Source of the DNA: Paenibacillaceae bacterium | GTDB lineage: Bacteria > Bacillota > Bacilli > Paenibacillales > Paenibacillaceae | Reading direction: 5' to 3' | Length of the DNA: 64,000 nt | NCBI GenBank assembly: GCA_004134985.1 | Contig: REGQ01000012.1 | Coordinates: forward strand, 62,001 to 126,000 | Shown here: positions 15,902-24,766 of the stretch, piece by piece | Layout: each line of letters begins with the position of its first letter | How positions within the stretch are numbered: position 1 is the first letter of the stretch | Position numbers and translations under genes: made by a program | The notes under the pieces: generated by a model | What the model was told of the DNA's origin: nothing | Seen by the model: only the letters and a program-made list of their open reading frames with translations | The model's database searches: none

Positions 15902-18883
15902 ATGTTAAAAAAAACGATAGCTATGCTGCTTGTTGTCATATTGGTGGGGTCGGGTGTGAATGCGGTGCCGTCGCACAGCGTGGACGCGTCAGCCGTTGCG
16001 AAGGAAGAAGCGGGGGTTGATCCATTCGTACAAAAACGCATTCATAAAATTCAGCAAATGCCACGTCTTCCAGAACCATTCGACATGAAAAACTGGCGGG
16101 AGACGGCCATTGACTATGATGCGTTCGTATTTGATTTTACGAAGCAAGGCGACTATTTGCCTGTTGGCTGGTGGGATCGGACACATCATAATATGGATGA
16201 GGATACGTTTGGACTGATGACGTATGTCGGCAAATTTTCACAAGGGACGGACGGCTCGCAGGAAGCAATCAATCTGATGGCTGCTGTGCTGAGTGCGACG
16301 TTGGTCGGCATCGACAAAAGCGATCAGGACGGGATCGATTATGTAAAAATGCTGCAAACGTTCTATAATGCCGATAATGGCGAAAATATGATTATGAACA
16401 ACCCTAGCACCGTAAGCGGGCAAACGTTTTGGTATGAGCTGCTGCCCCATGTCCTGTTTTATGCGCTGGCCTCTTATTATCCCGATGTCGATCAAATGGA
16501 TGAGATGATGCGCAGCACGGCGGACAAGTGGGCGGAAGCGGTCCAGGTGTTGGGCGGCCAATACGGAAGGGCCGACTTTCAATATACCGCATTTGACTTT
16601 CACAAGATGGCGCCATTCCGCAATGAGCGGTGGACGGAGCCCGACGCCGCTGCAGGTGTTGCCATGCTGCAATATATGGCTTACGCCAAATACGGGGATG
16701 CTAAATATTTGGACGCGGCCGTATTGAGCATGGATTTTTTGGAGCGGCAGCAGGACAATCCGCTGTATGAAGTGCTGCTCTATCATGCGCCGTATATGGC
16801 TGCAAAAATGAACGCCGAACAAGGCAAAGACTACGATGTCGACAAGATGATGAATTGGGTGTTTGATGGTGGAAGCCGGGCACGGGAAGGCTGGGGGACG
16901 ATCGCCGAGAAGTGGGGCGACTACGATGTTCACGGTCTGCTCGGCAGTCTGAACGATAATGGCGGATACGCCTTTGCGATGAATACGTTCGCAGCATTCG
17001 GCGCGCTGGCGCCAGTTGTCCGCTATGATCCGCGCTATGCGCGCGATATCGGGAAATGGATGCTGAACGCTGCCAACCAGTCGCGTTTGTTTTATGCTGA
17101 TCATATTCCAGCCGACCATCAGTCTGGCGCGGATTGGAAGGGAGATCCACAGCATGTGATTCCATATGAAGGCCTGAGAAAAGAACTAAACGGCAAGACG
17201 CCTTATGCAAGCGGCGATCCGACGGTATATGGATGGGGCAATACGGACTTCTCCCTGTACAGCGGTTCCTATGCCGGGTTTATGGGTGGCTTGATCGAGG
17301 AAACCAATATCGAAGGCATACTAAAAATCGATACATTGAAGACGGATTATTTCCACCGCGAGGCGTATCCGACTTATTTGTACTACAATCCGCATGAGAC
17401 GGAGCACATCGTTGAAATGGATGGACTCGGCGACAGCCCGGTCGATCTGTTCGATACGGTAAGCGGGAGCTTTATTGTCCGGAATGCCAAGGGGCAGGCG
17501 AGCATTACGCTTGCAGGCGACCAAGCGGCTGTTATCGCGGTCGTTCCTGCTGGTGCTGCGGTAACCGAGGAGGAGCAGATGACGCTGATTGATGGGGTCT
17601 ATGTCAGCCCCGCAGCGAAGCCAGCCGTTAACATCCTTGGTTTGCAAAAGCGGGAGCTTGTAGCCGGAACAGTGGAAATCGCACTTGAGACAGGCATCCC
17701 GGCCAAACACAAGCTCGAAAGTCTGACAGTTGCCTTTGCGGGGCAGGAGCTGTTCAGCGGAGCGATGCTGCCGGACAAGCTGGAGCTGGATACGACACAA
17801 TTCAATAACGGATTCCACCGGTTGAAGGCGGAAGTGATCACGTCCGGCGGGGCCAAGGATTCCACAGAAATTGAATTGTTCGTACGGAATGCAGGCGGGG
17901 AATCGATTATCGCTGCAGGTCCGGAGCAGCTCTCGGCATGGGAGCCGATTGAAGCTATGCCAGGCAGCGCGCAACGGCAAGACGGCAAGGTCAAAGTGAT
18001 GGAGACAAACGATGCAGGCGGATATGGCGGTGTGACGAGTCCGACCTTCGAGCTTGATTTCAGCAGAAGACCGTTTGCGATTGTCGATGTGGCTTCGGCC
18101 AGTCCGCAGTGGGCGCTGCAGCTTCATGTCAAGGGGGAGCCGTGGGGCTTCTATGTCAAGCCGGACGGAACGGAAACCGGCCATTTCATTCTCGATGTCA
18201 TGAAGGAACTGCGCCGCATGCATCCCGATATGGCGTATCTTGGCGTGCAGGAAGTAGAGCTTTGGCTGATTGCCGCCGGCCAGGAAGGCGCGTATGCGGA
18301 GTTCGAGCAAATCGATTTGTTCTATCAAGATGATGTTCCGCTGAGTGAGGAGCAATGGTCAACACCGTTCGATGCGGCGGCCATCGCGGAGTGGCAACAG
18401 GTTCCCGCGCTGCAGGGCAGCGTGATTTTTGACGGGAAAGCGGCCGTAATCCAAGAGGATGCCTTGCTGAACCGCGGGGGCGTAAGCTCGCCTTATATGA
18501 ATGTGGATGTGGCGCGCAATCCGACGTTGACCGTTGATGTGACGGACGCAACCGACGAATGGTCTGTTATGCTCTATATACGGGGGCAGAATGAAGGCAT
18601 CATCATTCAGCCGCCGGTCAGCGAATCAGGACGTATCAGCTATTCATTGGCTGACTATATGAAGGGGACGCAGGGAAATTCGGAATCGGGTTTTGCGGAG
18701 GTGCAGGTTTGGCTGCTGGCTGAAGGGAATGACGACGCCTCCTTCTCCGTCTCGTCCGTCGAGCTTGCCTACGGCGACAAGGACGGCTCGCCTGTTTGGG
18801 TGTATGTGGGTGCCGCTGTGCTCGCTATTGCCGTCGTCTTGACGATAGGACTTGTCTTGCGTAGCAGAAGACGAACGGCCTGA
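15902..18883 (+). CDS. Secreted, membrane-anchored protein with a probable (alpha/alpha) barrel; family not recognised
   Basis: A 993-residue protein. ATG 15902 follows AAAGGGG; an earlier in-frame GTG at 15875 lacks a site. It has a signal peptide (about 1-30) and, at the very end, one membrane helix (VWVYVGAAVLAIAVVLTIGL) with an arginine-rich tail, so it is held outside the membrane. Residues about 90-480 are helical and rich in aromatic and acidic residues (FWYELLPHVLFY, RWTEPDAAAGVAM, NDNGGYAFAMNTFAAFG, VYGWGNTDFSLYSGSYAG), as in six-hairpin glycosidases. Two related beta-sandwich-like modules follow (GGYGGVTSP and NRGGVSSP mark them). It may trim a mannan-like polymer outside the cell. 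The function is inference. Confidence 0.7.
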   Translation: MLKKTIAMLLVVILVGSGVNAVPSHSVDASAVAKEEAGVDPFVQKRIHKIQQMPRLPEPFDMKNWRETAIDYDAFVFDFTKQGDYLPVGWWDRTHHNMDEDTFGLMTYVGKFSQGTDGSQEAINLMAAVLSATLVGIDKSDQDGIDYVKMLQTFYNADNGENMIMNNPSTVSGQTFWYELLPHVLFYALASYYPDVDQMDEMMRSTADKWAEAVQVLGGQYGRADFQYTAFDFHKMAPFRNERWTEPDAAAGVAMLQYMAYAKYGDAKYLDAAVLSMDFLERQQDNPLYEVLLYHAPYMAAKMNAEQGKDYDVDKMMNWVFDGGSRAREGWGTIAEKWGDYDVHGLLGSLNDNGGYAFAMNTFAAFGALAPVVRYDPRYARDIGKWMLNAANQSRLFYADHIPADHQSGADWKGDPQHVIPYEGLRKELNGKTPYASGDPTVYGWGNTDFSLYSGSYAGFMGGLIEETNIEGILKIDTLKTDYFHREAYPTYLYYNPHETEHIVEMDGLGDSPVDLFDTVSGSFIVRNAKGQASITLAGDQAAVIAVVPAGAAVTEEEQMTLIDGVYVSPAAKPAVNILGLQKRELVAGTVEIALETGIPAKHKLESLTVAFAGQELFSGAMLPDKLELDTTQFNNGFHRLKAEVITSGGAKDSTEIELFVRNAGGESIIAAGPEQLSAWEPIEAMPGSAQRQDGKVKVMETNDAGGYGGVTSPTFELDFSRRPFAIVDVASASPQWALQLHVKGEPWGFYVKPDGTETGHFILDVMKELRRMHPDMAYLGVQEVELWLIAAGQEGAYAEFEQIDLFYQDDVPLSEEQWSTPFDAAAIAEWQQVPALQGSVIFDGKAAVIQEDALLNRGGVSSPYMNVDVARNPTLTVDVTDATDEWSVMLYIRGQNEGIIIQPPVSESGRISYSLADYMKGTQGNSESGFAEVQVWLLAEGNDDASFSVSSVELAYGDKDGSPVWVYVGAAVLAIAVVLTIGLVLRSRRRTA

Positions 18884-19002
18884 TCGTTGGCAGGATAACG
18901 AGAGAAACAGAGAGAATACAATCCAGATCCCGTTAAAGTTGCCTATTGGAATATTTCCTATTATTATGAATAAATAACTTGCGCTTGGAAAGGAGCTCTC
19001 AT

Positions 19003-19329
19003 ATGAAAAAATTGGATGCCAATTTCACTTATTTAAAGGACATGTACATCGACGGTTATTTCCCGGATTTTCTAGTAGACAAAGTAAAAGAGCAAATTGC
19101 CAGCCTGGTTTCTTTTTTGGAAAGCGGAACGTATACGAATGATGATATACAGGCAAAGCTTGACGAAATGACCCTCGCAATCAATGATTTGCAGGAAGAG
19201 TTTGAAGAAAATGAAAGTGAAATTGAAACGGTGGCAAGAGATTCCATCGGTACAACAGTTGAAGAGATCCTGCAGTTTTTTGAGATCGATATTGATATTG
19301 AAACTGCCATCGGGGAACGTGACTGGTAA
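19003..19329 (+). CDS. DUF5713 family small protein
   Basis: A 108-residue acidic cytoplasmic protein, predicted all-helical. ATG 19003 lies 7 bases after GGAAAGGAG; the upstream GTG at 18979 would precede this site. I recognise the opening LKDMYIDGYFPDFLVDKVKEQI as DUF5713-like. No function is established to my knowledge. It stands alone, followed by its own terminator. Family confidence is moderate. Confidence 0.7.
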   Translation: MKKLDANFTYLKDMYIDGYFPDFLVDKVKEQIASLVSFLESGTYTNDDIQAKLDEMTLAINDLQEEFEENESEIETVARDSIGTTVEEILQFFEIDIDIETAIGERDW

Positions 19330-19420
19330 TCTTCGCAATCTTGTTGATAACGGGATAAATTGACCTTTTACGACAAAATGCAAAAAATAATGACAAATAG
19401 AATAGTATTTTTATATAATT

Positions 19421-19449
19421 GCCCTTAAGCACCTTTGTTAAGGGCTTTT
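19421..19449 (+). terminator. Terminator after DUF5713 gene
   Basis: GCCCTTAA (19421-19428) and TTAAGGGC (19438-19445) form a perfect 8-bp stem followed by TTTTATG. Confidence 0.75.
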
Positions 19450-19501
19450 ATGTTGTCTTGACATAACGTGCAATATCGAGGTTTCTTCATTGGAGGCAGG
19501 C

Positions 19502-19990
19502 ATGGAAAGTTTGGAGATTTTCGTATCGCAATATAGCTATTTTGCTATATATGGATTGCTTACTTTAGGGATTGTGGGTTTGCCTGTACCCGATGAAATG
19601 TTGATGATCCTTGTCGGTTCTTTGTCTTCATCTTCGATCTTAAACCTGTACGATGCGATTCTTATTGCCTTCTTAGGAACAATGACAGGGATGACCTTGT
19701 CCTACTTTCTGGGAAATCGAATTGGCAAGCCGCTGTTGCTCAAATACGGGAAATGGGTTCGTCTAACGCCTCAGCGATTAGAAAAAGTGGAGAGGTGGTT
19801 TAAAAAGTACGGTATCTGGTCGATTATGTTTGGTTACTATATTCCTGGCATCCGTCATTTGACCTGTTATATGGCGGGCGTAATCGGCATCAGGTTCCGT
19901 AATTATTTGCTAATATCGGGGATTGGCGCGCTTATTTGGTGCAGTCTCTTTATCACTTTAGGATACTTTGGCTATAGATGGCTTACTTAA
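19502..19990 (+). CDS. DedA family membrane protein
   Basis: A 162-residue SNARE-associated/DedA/VTT domain protein. The pattern GLPVPDEMLMILVGSL near the N terminus, the GTMTGMTLSYFLGNRIGK segment and PGIRHLTCYMAGVIGI before a final GALIWCSLFITLGYFGY helix are typical. DedA proteins act in membrane lipid (undecaprenyl phosphate or phosphatidylethanolamine) translocation and envelope homeostasis. ATG 19502 follows GGAGG by 5 bases; TTG 19490 has no site. The gene is followed by an unrelated sensor kinase. Confidence 0.85.
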   Translation: MESLEIFVSQYSYFAIYGLLTLGIVGLPVPDEMLMILVGSLSSSSILNLYDAILIAFLGTMTGMTLSYFLGNRIGKPLLLKYGKWVRLTPQRLEKVERWFKKYGIWSIMFGYYIPGIRHLTCYMAGVIGIRFRNYLLISGIGALIWCSLFITLGYFGYRWLT

Positions 19991-20095
19991 ATAAATAACT
20001 GGTGAATTTGTGGAAAAACAATGGCATTCCCCTCTGCTTCCGTTACTTTTGGTATACTCAACACAAGCATGGAAGTATTGGAGGGTTATCTTACG

Positions 20096-21481
20096 ATGAA
20101 ACTAGTTCACCAGATAAATTTAGCATTCGGTTTATCGCTTGTGCTTATTCTCTCAATTACAGCGGTTATTATCCATTATGTGCTGCTTGATCACTTTATT
20201 GGCACGCAGAAAAATGACTTGAAGACGCTTGGACAGGCGATGTCTGCCACTTTGCAGGTGTCCGAAGGCACTCGTCCAGCACCGGATATAGGAACGTTTG
20301 CACCACTGCCGACCTCAATTGTCCCCGTTGGATATGTTGGCGTTGAAGCCTTCGTCTCAGACGAATTTGGCAATGTACTTTCTTCGGAAGAGCTGCCAGG
20401 CAGCACCAGCTTCGCCGTGACAGGAACACCCGTCTCAGCTGTCCGTGAGGCAATCACTTCTGCTGGAGACTTAAGAAATATTTGGGATGGGAAGGATGGC
20501 CGATTTGTTGCCAATGTAACAGCCCTTCCCCAAGGAACGCTGACGCTTATTACACCGATGAGCAAAATAAAAGAGATCGAACAGGCGCTGATGGGCAGGC
20601 TGATTCTGGTCATTTTTGTGGTGGGGGCCATCATGTTCCTGCTGAGTTTGTTCATCACGAAAAAACTGATTCAACCCCTGATGAATTTGCGGGAAGAATT
20701 AAGAAAAGTGAAGGTGCGGCACTTTACAGATGTGAGGCTGGTTAAAGCAGGCGGAGAAATCGGGGCTGTAGCGCAAACGGTATTTGAGATGGCCGGGGAA
20801 CTGAATCGATTTAATCAGGTGCAAAAGCAATTTTTTCAAAATGCATCGCATGAGCTGAAGACGCCTCTCATGTCGATTGCAGGGTATGCGGAAGGCATTC
20901 GGGACGGTGTTTTCGAAGGGGAAAGCGTCCGTAAAGGGCTGGATGTTATCGTGAGTGAAAGCGGCAGGCTTGGGAAAATTGTGACGGAAATGACGTTATT
21001 GGCCAAACTGGACAGCGAGGAGGATATTTTTCGGCCTGTCGAAGTACAACTGGCAGACCTGCTCACTGAAACGGCAGAACGTCTCAATCCTTTGCTTGTG
21101 AAGAATGGTCTCACCTTGCATATCGAATTACCGGAAGACAACAATCTGATCGTTACGGCTGATCGGGACAAACTGCTGCAAGCGCTGTTGAATGTGACAG
21201 CCAATGCAGTGCGGCATGCACGGAGCAATATATATATTGCTGCAAGCGCAAAGGATGGAATGATGGCTTTGACGATATCGGATGATGGTCCCGGCTTTCC
21301 TCAGGAACTGCTGCCTACGCTGTTTCACCGGTTTGTGAAGGGCAAGGATGGCGAATCAGGTCTTGGTCTGGCGATTGCCAGGGCGATTGTTGAACGCAGC
21401 GGCGGGCTGATCAAGGCAAGCAACGGTAAGGATGGAGGAGCGGTTATTTCATTTGGCTTCCCGAGTGCAAACAGCGTTTAA
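20096..21481 (+). CDS. Orphan sensor histidine kinase
   Basis: A 461-residue kinase: TM1 about 8-30, an extracellular sensor about 32-165, TM2 about 167-188, HAMP about 189-240, HisKA with H252 in QNASHELKTPLMSIAGYAEGI, then HATPase_c with N box (LNVTANAVRHA), DDGPGFP and GLGLAIAR. ATG 20096 is preceded by GGAGGG at 20080-20085; earlier in-frame starts (20021, 20069) lack a site. No response regulator gene is adjacent on either side, so its partner must be encoded elsewhere. The signal is unknown. Confidence 0.86.
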   Translation: MKLVHQINLAFGLSLVLILSITAVIIHYVLLDHFIGTQKNDLKTLGQAMSATLQVSEGTRPAPDIGTFAPLPTSIVPVGYVGVEAFVSDEFGNVLSSEELPGSTSFAVTGTPVSAVREAITSAGDLRNIWDGKDGRFVANVTALPQGTLTLITPMSKIKEIEQALMGRLILVIFVVGAIMFLLSLFITKKLIQPLMNLREELRKVKVRHFTDVRLVKAGGEIGAVAQTVFEMAGELNRFNQVQKQFFQNASHELKTPLMSIAGYAEGIRDGVFEGESVRKGLDVIVSESGRLGKIVTEMTLLAKLDSEEDIFRPVEVQLADLLTETAERLNPLLVKNGLTLHIELPEDNNLIVTADRDKLLQALLNVTANAVRHARSNIYIAASAKDGMMALTISDDGPGFPQELLPTLFHRFVKGKDGESGLGLAIARAIVERSGGLIKASNGKDGGAVISFGFPSANSV

Positions 21482-21496
21482 CAGGAATGAATGTAT

Positions 21497-21530
21497 AGCC
21501 GTACCGCTCAATGGCGGTACGGCTTATTTA
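21497..21530 (+). terminator. Hairpin terminator after orphan kinase
   Basis: Perfect 11-bp stem AGCCGTACCGC / GCGGTACGGCT with a 6-base loop, followed by the weak tail TATTTATG. Confidence 0.65.
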
Positions 21531-21554
21531 TGCTTGGCATTTGCGTTAGCAGGC

Positions 21555-21583
21555 TTGACATCCAATTTATAGTGTTGTACTGT
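21555..21583 (+). promoter_or_regulatory. Probable SigA promoter of the export/YtrAB-like operon
   Basis: TTGACA at 21555-21560 is 17 bases from TACTGT at 21578-21583, a weak -10. The region is AT-rich with TGTATATATG after it. It is the only consensus -35 before the five-gene stretch starting at 21638. Confidence 0.4.
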
Positions 21584-21637
21584 ATATATGAATATAAACA
21601 CATACACACATGAACAATTGGGAGGAGAGATTTCGCT

Positions 21638-22126
21638 ATGATGATGGAGTATTTAAAAGAATGGACTTATTTGGCTGTTTTTATTCTGGCTGCACTTCCG
21701 TGGCTTGAATCAGCGGTCGTCGTTACAATTGGCATCCTACTGGGCTTGAACCCGATCGCCGTAACGGTTGCAGCATTTTTGGGAAACTGGCTTGTACTGC
21801 TTCTGGTCATTTTCGCATTTGATCGTTTTCAGCAATGGCGCAAGAAAAGGAGTAAGAAGGAGTCGGATAAAGAGGGTAAGATTAAAAAGCGGGCTCATCA
21901 CATATTTGTAAAGTATGGGCTGCCTGGTTTGGCTATTTTGGGTCCGCTGCTTATCGGCACAGAAATTGCAGCAGCTTTCGCGATGGTGTTCAAGGCTCCG
22001 CGTGGACCAGTCACCTTCTGGTTGACAACGGGCATGGCATTTTGGACAATTGTCTTTGCCGTAGCCGCATATTATGGATTTGACGCGATTGGTATAATTC
22101 GTACTGATCTGTTTACAGGGGGCTGA
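21638..22126 (+). CDS. Small multidrug export family membrane protein (COG2426-like)
   Basis: A 162-residue integral membrane protein that matches the Sm_multidrug_ex family (PF06695): LAALPWLESAVVVTIGILLGLNP at the N terminus, a central basic cytoplasmic loop (QQWRKKRSKKESDKE), then KYGLPGLAILGPLLIGTEIAAAFA and a C-terminal helix. The family name comes from old drug-resistance work; the substrate is not established. A GGGAGGAGAG ribosome binding site precedes the ATG. The next gene starts 6 bases after its stop, so the two are an operon. Confidence 0.8.
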   Translation: MMMEYLKEWTYLAVFILAALPWLESAVVVTIGILLGLNPIAVTVAAFLGNWLVLLLVIFAFDRFQQWRKKRSKKESDKEGKIKKRAHHIFVKYGLPGLAILGPLLIGTEIAAAFAMVFKAPRGPVTFWLTTGMAFWTIVFAVAAYYGFDAIGIIRTDLFTGG

Positions 22127-22131
22127 TCGAA

Positions 22132-22866
22132 TTGCACTATGCGTTTCGAATGGCCTGGAGCGAGTTGAAGTATAAGTATGTTTCCTTACTGATGACAGTA
22201 TTGTTTTCCTGCTTAATCGGTTATTTATGCGCTGAGGCTGTGAAGGCGGCTATGTTGGGAAACTTGTCGGCATCTGATCATTATAAGAGATATTTTGCCG
22301 ATTTTCTGTTGATCGCCATATCGCCATCTCTGGGGGCGCTATCCTTTTCAAGAGAATACATGTCCTGGACAACGATGGCGGATGAGCCTTTTATGAGAAG
22401 GCTGCGGTTTTTCCGGATGTGGGCGATTCCGGTAAATGTCATTGCTTGGAGCCGTATTATTTATATGCTTATTTGCTTCGGCGCAGCGCTAGTCAGTTTT
22501 CTCGCTGTATTTGTGACGATTAGCTGGCCTACGCTTGCGGAGCTGTGGAGCCCAGCGGAATATGCCTCCTATCTGCTCGTTTGGATTGGCTATGCGGTTG
22601 CTTTAAACGGTATCAATCCGTTTATTGAATACGGGTCCAACGGGAAAGTTGTTTTCTTGGGAACGACATCGATGATCTTAATATCGTTCGGCGCTATTTA
22701 TTTACTGCACCGACTCCTGGGAAAGCCAATCTATGTTTGGGTCATTGAAATCGTTAAAGTGAATCCATTCTGGCCTGCAGTGATTTCAATTGTGGTGGGG
22801 CTGCTCGGTTTGTTGTTCTTCCAACGGGCTTTGGCGAACAAATTGACCAAACGGGATCTTTCCTAG
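22132..22866 (+). CDS. ABC-2-like membrane permease subunit of the YtrAB-like module
   Basis: A 244-residue membrane protein with about six hydrophobic segments and no recognisable catalytic motif. It begins at TTG 22132, preceded by AGGGGG. The motif ISPSLGALSFSREYMSW in the second loop is typical of permeases found with GntR/YtrA regulators. It lies directly before the GntR gene and the ABC ATPase gene, and is probably the membrane partner of that ATPase. What it moves is unknown; related modules respond to cell-wall antibiotics. Confidence 0.65.
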   Translation: MHYAFRMAWSELKYKYVSLLMTVLFSCLIGYLCAEAVKAAMLGNLSASDHYKRYFADFLLIAISPSLGALSFSREYMSWTTMADEPFMRRLRFFRMWAIPVNVIAWSRIIYMLICFGAALVSFLAVFVTISWPTLAELWSPAEYASYLLVWIGYAVALNGINPFIEYGSNGKVVFLGTTSMILISFGAIYLLHRLLGKPIYVWVIEIVKVNPFWPAVISIVVGLLGLLFFQRALANKLTKRDLS

Positions 22867-22882
22867 AAAGGGGGCCGCGGCT

Positions 22883-23287
22883 ATCCAACTGCCCATTCAA
22901 ATTTCCGAACATAGTCGGGAACCGATCTACCATCAGATTGAACAACAGCTCATGTCATTTATTGTGAGCGGTCGCTTGAAACCAGGAACGCCACTTCCTT
23001 CCATCCGATTGCTCGCAAGCGAATTGAATTGCAGCGTGATTACTGTCAGCCGTGCTTATCATAATCTTGAACAGCGCAATTTCATTCAAACGGTTCAGGG
23101 AAAAGGGACGTTCGTCGCTCACGTGCAGCCTGAGGAGAAGAAGCAGGTAGCGGACGAGAGTCTCTACCAGGCGTTTCGGACAGCTGTGGAGATGAGCTTT
23201 CGGCTGCAGAATAATGCGGAAGTAACGCGAGATACCTTTGAAAAAGTGCTGGCGGATATTATTCGGGAGAGGGGAATAGAACGATGA
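22883..23287 (+). CDS. GntR family regulator, YtrA subfamily (non-standard start codon)
   Basis: A short GntR-type regulator (134 residues from 22883). The winged helix covers residues about 9-75: the frame reads PIQISEHSREPIYHQIEQQL, then GRLKPGTPLPSIRLLASELN and VQGKGTFVA, the standard YtrA layout. The first ATG in frame (22952) would delete the first helix of the domain. Upstream the frame stays open with no ATG, GTG or TTG; an ATC at 22883 is 8 bases after AAAGGGGG (22867-22874) and CTG 22889 is 14 after. So it probably starts at ATC, or an ancestral start was lost or misread. It overlaps the ATPase gene by 4 bases and likely represses its own operon. Confidence 0.8.
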   Translation: MQLPIQISEHSREPIYHQIEQQLMSFIVSGRLKPGTPLPSIRLLASELNCSVITVSRAYHNLEQRNFIQTVQGKGTFVAHVQPEEKKQVADESLYQAFRTAVEMSFRLQNNAEVTRDTFEKVLADIIRERGIER

Positions 23288-24168
23288 ACGGCGCCATTCC
23301 ACTACATATGAAACAGTTGACGAAAGAACTGAACGGCTTTCGGCTCGGACCGGTCGATCTGATGCTGGAGCAGGGACTGACCTATGCGCTGATCGGTTCG
23401 AACGGTTCTGGAAAGAGCACGCTGATGCGATGCTGTATGAATTTGCTAAAGCCTACGTCGGGCACGGTAGAGCTGTTTGGAGAGAGCTACGAACAGGCAG
23501 AAGCGAGCATCAAAACGCGCATAGCGTTTTCTCCGGAACCGCTTGAGGGATGTGAATTATTCACACTTCATGAAATGGAGATTTTTATCGCTCCTTGGTA
23601 CCCTTCCTGGGATCATCGCGATTTTCTCAGGCGCGCTGGGCTGTTCCGCCTGTCATTAAAGAAGCGGTACGGGCAGCTTTCACAGGGAGAACGCAAGAAA
23701 GCCGCGTTGACGCTGGCGCTGAGCACACAGGCGCCGCTGCTGCTGCTTGACGAGCCGACCAACGGTCTGGATATCGCGAGCCGCAGCCACTTAAAGCATA
23801 TGCTTGTCGAAGATGCGGAGCGGATTGAGCGCACCGTGCTGCTGGCCACCCATTCTATCGAAGATATCCGGCAGTTTGCAGACTGTCTGCTGCTGCTGCG
23901 TGACGGCAAGATCGAGGGGCCTTATGAAAAGGATACGCTGATCGAGTCATGGCGAAGAGTGTGGCTATCGGGCGAAGGATTGCCTGATTTGCAGGACATA
24001 CCCGGTGTCATTGAGCGAATCGCCTCGCCTATTCCACAGCTTGTCTCCTGTAATTGGGGCGAAACGCTCGCTTTCTTGCAGGCTGAAAATATTGAGATAG
24101 TGAGGGACCGGCCGCTGTCTCTGGACGAAATAATGGAGCGGCTGACGAATAATGATGAGACTCGTTGA
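23284..24168 (+). CDS. ABC transporter ATP-binding protein (YtrB-like)
   Basis: A 294-residue ATPase overlapping the GntR gene (ATGA). Walker A is GSNGSGKST, the signature is the LSQGERKK variant, Walker B is LLLLDEPTNGLD, and a switch histidine is in LATHSIED. A C-terminal extension of about 80 residues (DLQDIPGVIERIASPIPQLV onward) is found in YtrB/EcsA-like ATPases. It likely works with the membrane protein at 22132. No terminator follows; the coding region runs directly into GC-rich repeats. Confidence 0.86.
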   Translation: MNGAIPLHMKQLTKELNGFRLGPVDLMLEQGLTYALIGSNGSGKSTLMRCCMNLLKPTSGTVELFGESYEQAEASIKTRIAFSPEPLEGCELFTLHEMEIFIAPWYPSWDHRDFLRRAGLFRLSLKKRYGQLSQGERKKAALTLALSTQAPLLLLDEPTNGLDIASRSHLKHMLVEDAERIERTVLLATHSIEDIRQFADCLLLLRDGKIEGPYEKDTLIESWRRVWLSGEGLPDLQDIPGVIERIASPIPQLVSCNWGETLAFLQAENIEIVRDRPLSLDEIMERLTNNDETR

Positions 24169-24175
24169 AACCGGA

Positions 24176-24700
24176 CAATGTCCGGCACAGTCGGGGGTGC
24201 GGAGTAGGTACATTTGCAAATGTGCGGTGTACGCGGTAGCGTCCACGCGTTGCATTGTCGGGTGCAGCGTATGCAGGCACCTGCTTTGCGAGGGGCAATG
24301 TCCGAGCACAGCCGGGGGTGCGGAGTAGGCACATTTGCAAATGAGCGGTGTACGCAGTAGCATCCGCGCGTTGCATTGTCGGGTGCGGCGTATGCAGGCA
24401 CCTGTTTTGCGTAGCGTGGGTGCGTGGGATAGTTTCCGCGCGTTGCACTTTGCATAGCGTTGCGTACGGCGACTGCACGCACCCGCTTGCGTAGGGCAAT
24501 GTCCGAGCACAGTCGGGGGTGCGGCGTAGGCACATTGCAAATAAGCGGTGTACGCGGTAGTGTCCGCGCATTGCATTGTCGGGTGCGGCGACTGCAGGCA
24601 CCCGCTTTGCGTGGGGTTGGGTACGGCGAATGCAACCCGCATTGCGTAGGGTTGAGTACGGCGACTGCACGCGCATGCTTTGCGTAGGGTCGGTGTGCCC
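24176..24700. repeat. Degenerate GC-rich tandem repeat, about 120-bp unit
   Basis: A block starting CAATGTCCGGCACAG (24176) recurs at 24296 and 24497 with high identity over 100 bases or more; partial units (motif GTACGGCGACTGCA, then TTTGCGTAGGG) fill 24400-24490 and 24610-24700. Long open frames on the minus strand are by-products of the repeat: three frames overlap each other with Cys/Arg/His/Thr-rich low-complexity products and no ribosome binding sites. Confidence 0.8.
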
Positions 24701-24766
24701 TCCTGCACTGTGAAGCGGCCATAGGTTCTACTATTTTGGCAAGAATGGCCGCGACAAAAGTAAAAT

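Noticed and set aside
23922-24722. Overlapping minus-strand frames of 215-266 codons in the GC-rich repeats
   Set aside because: Three frames are open at once because of composition and repeat structure; products are Cys/Arg/His/Thr/Pro-rich low complexity, lack ribosome binding sites and overlap the ABC ATPase gene.
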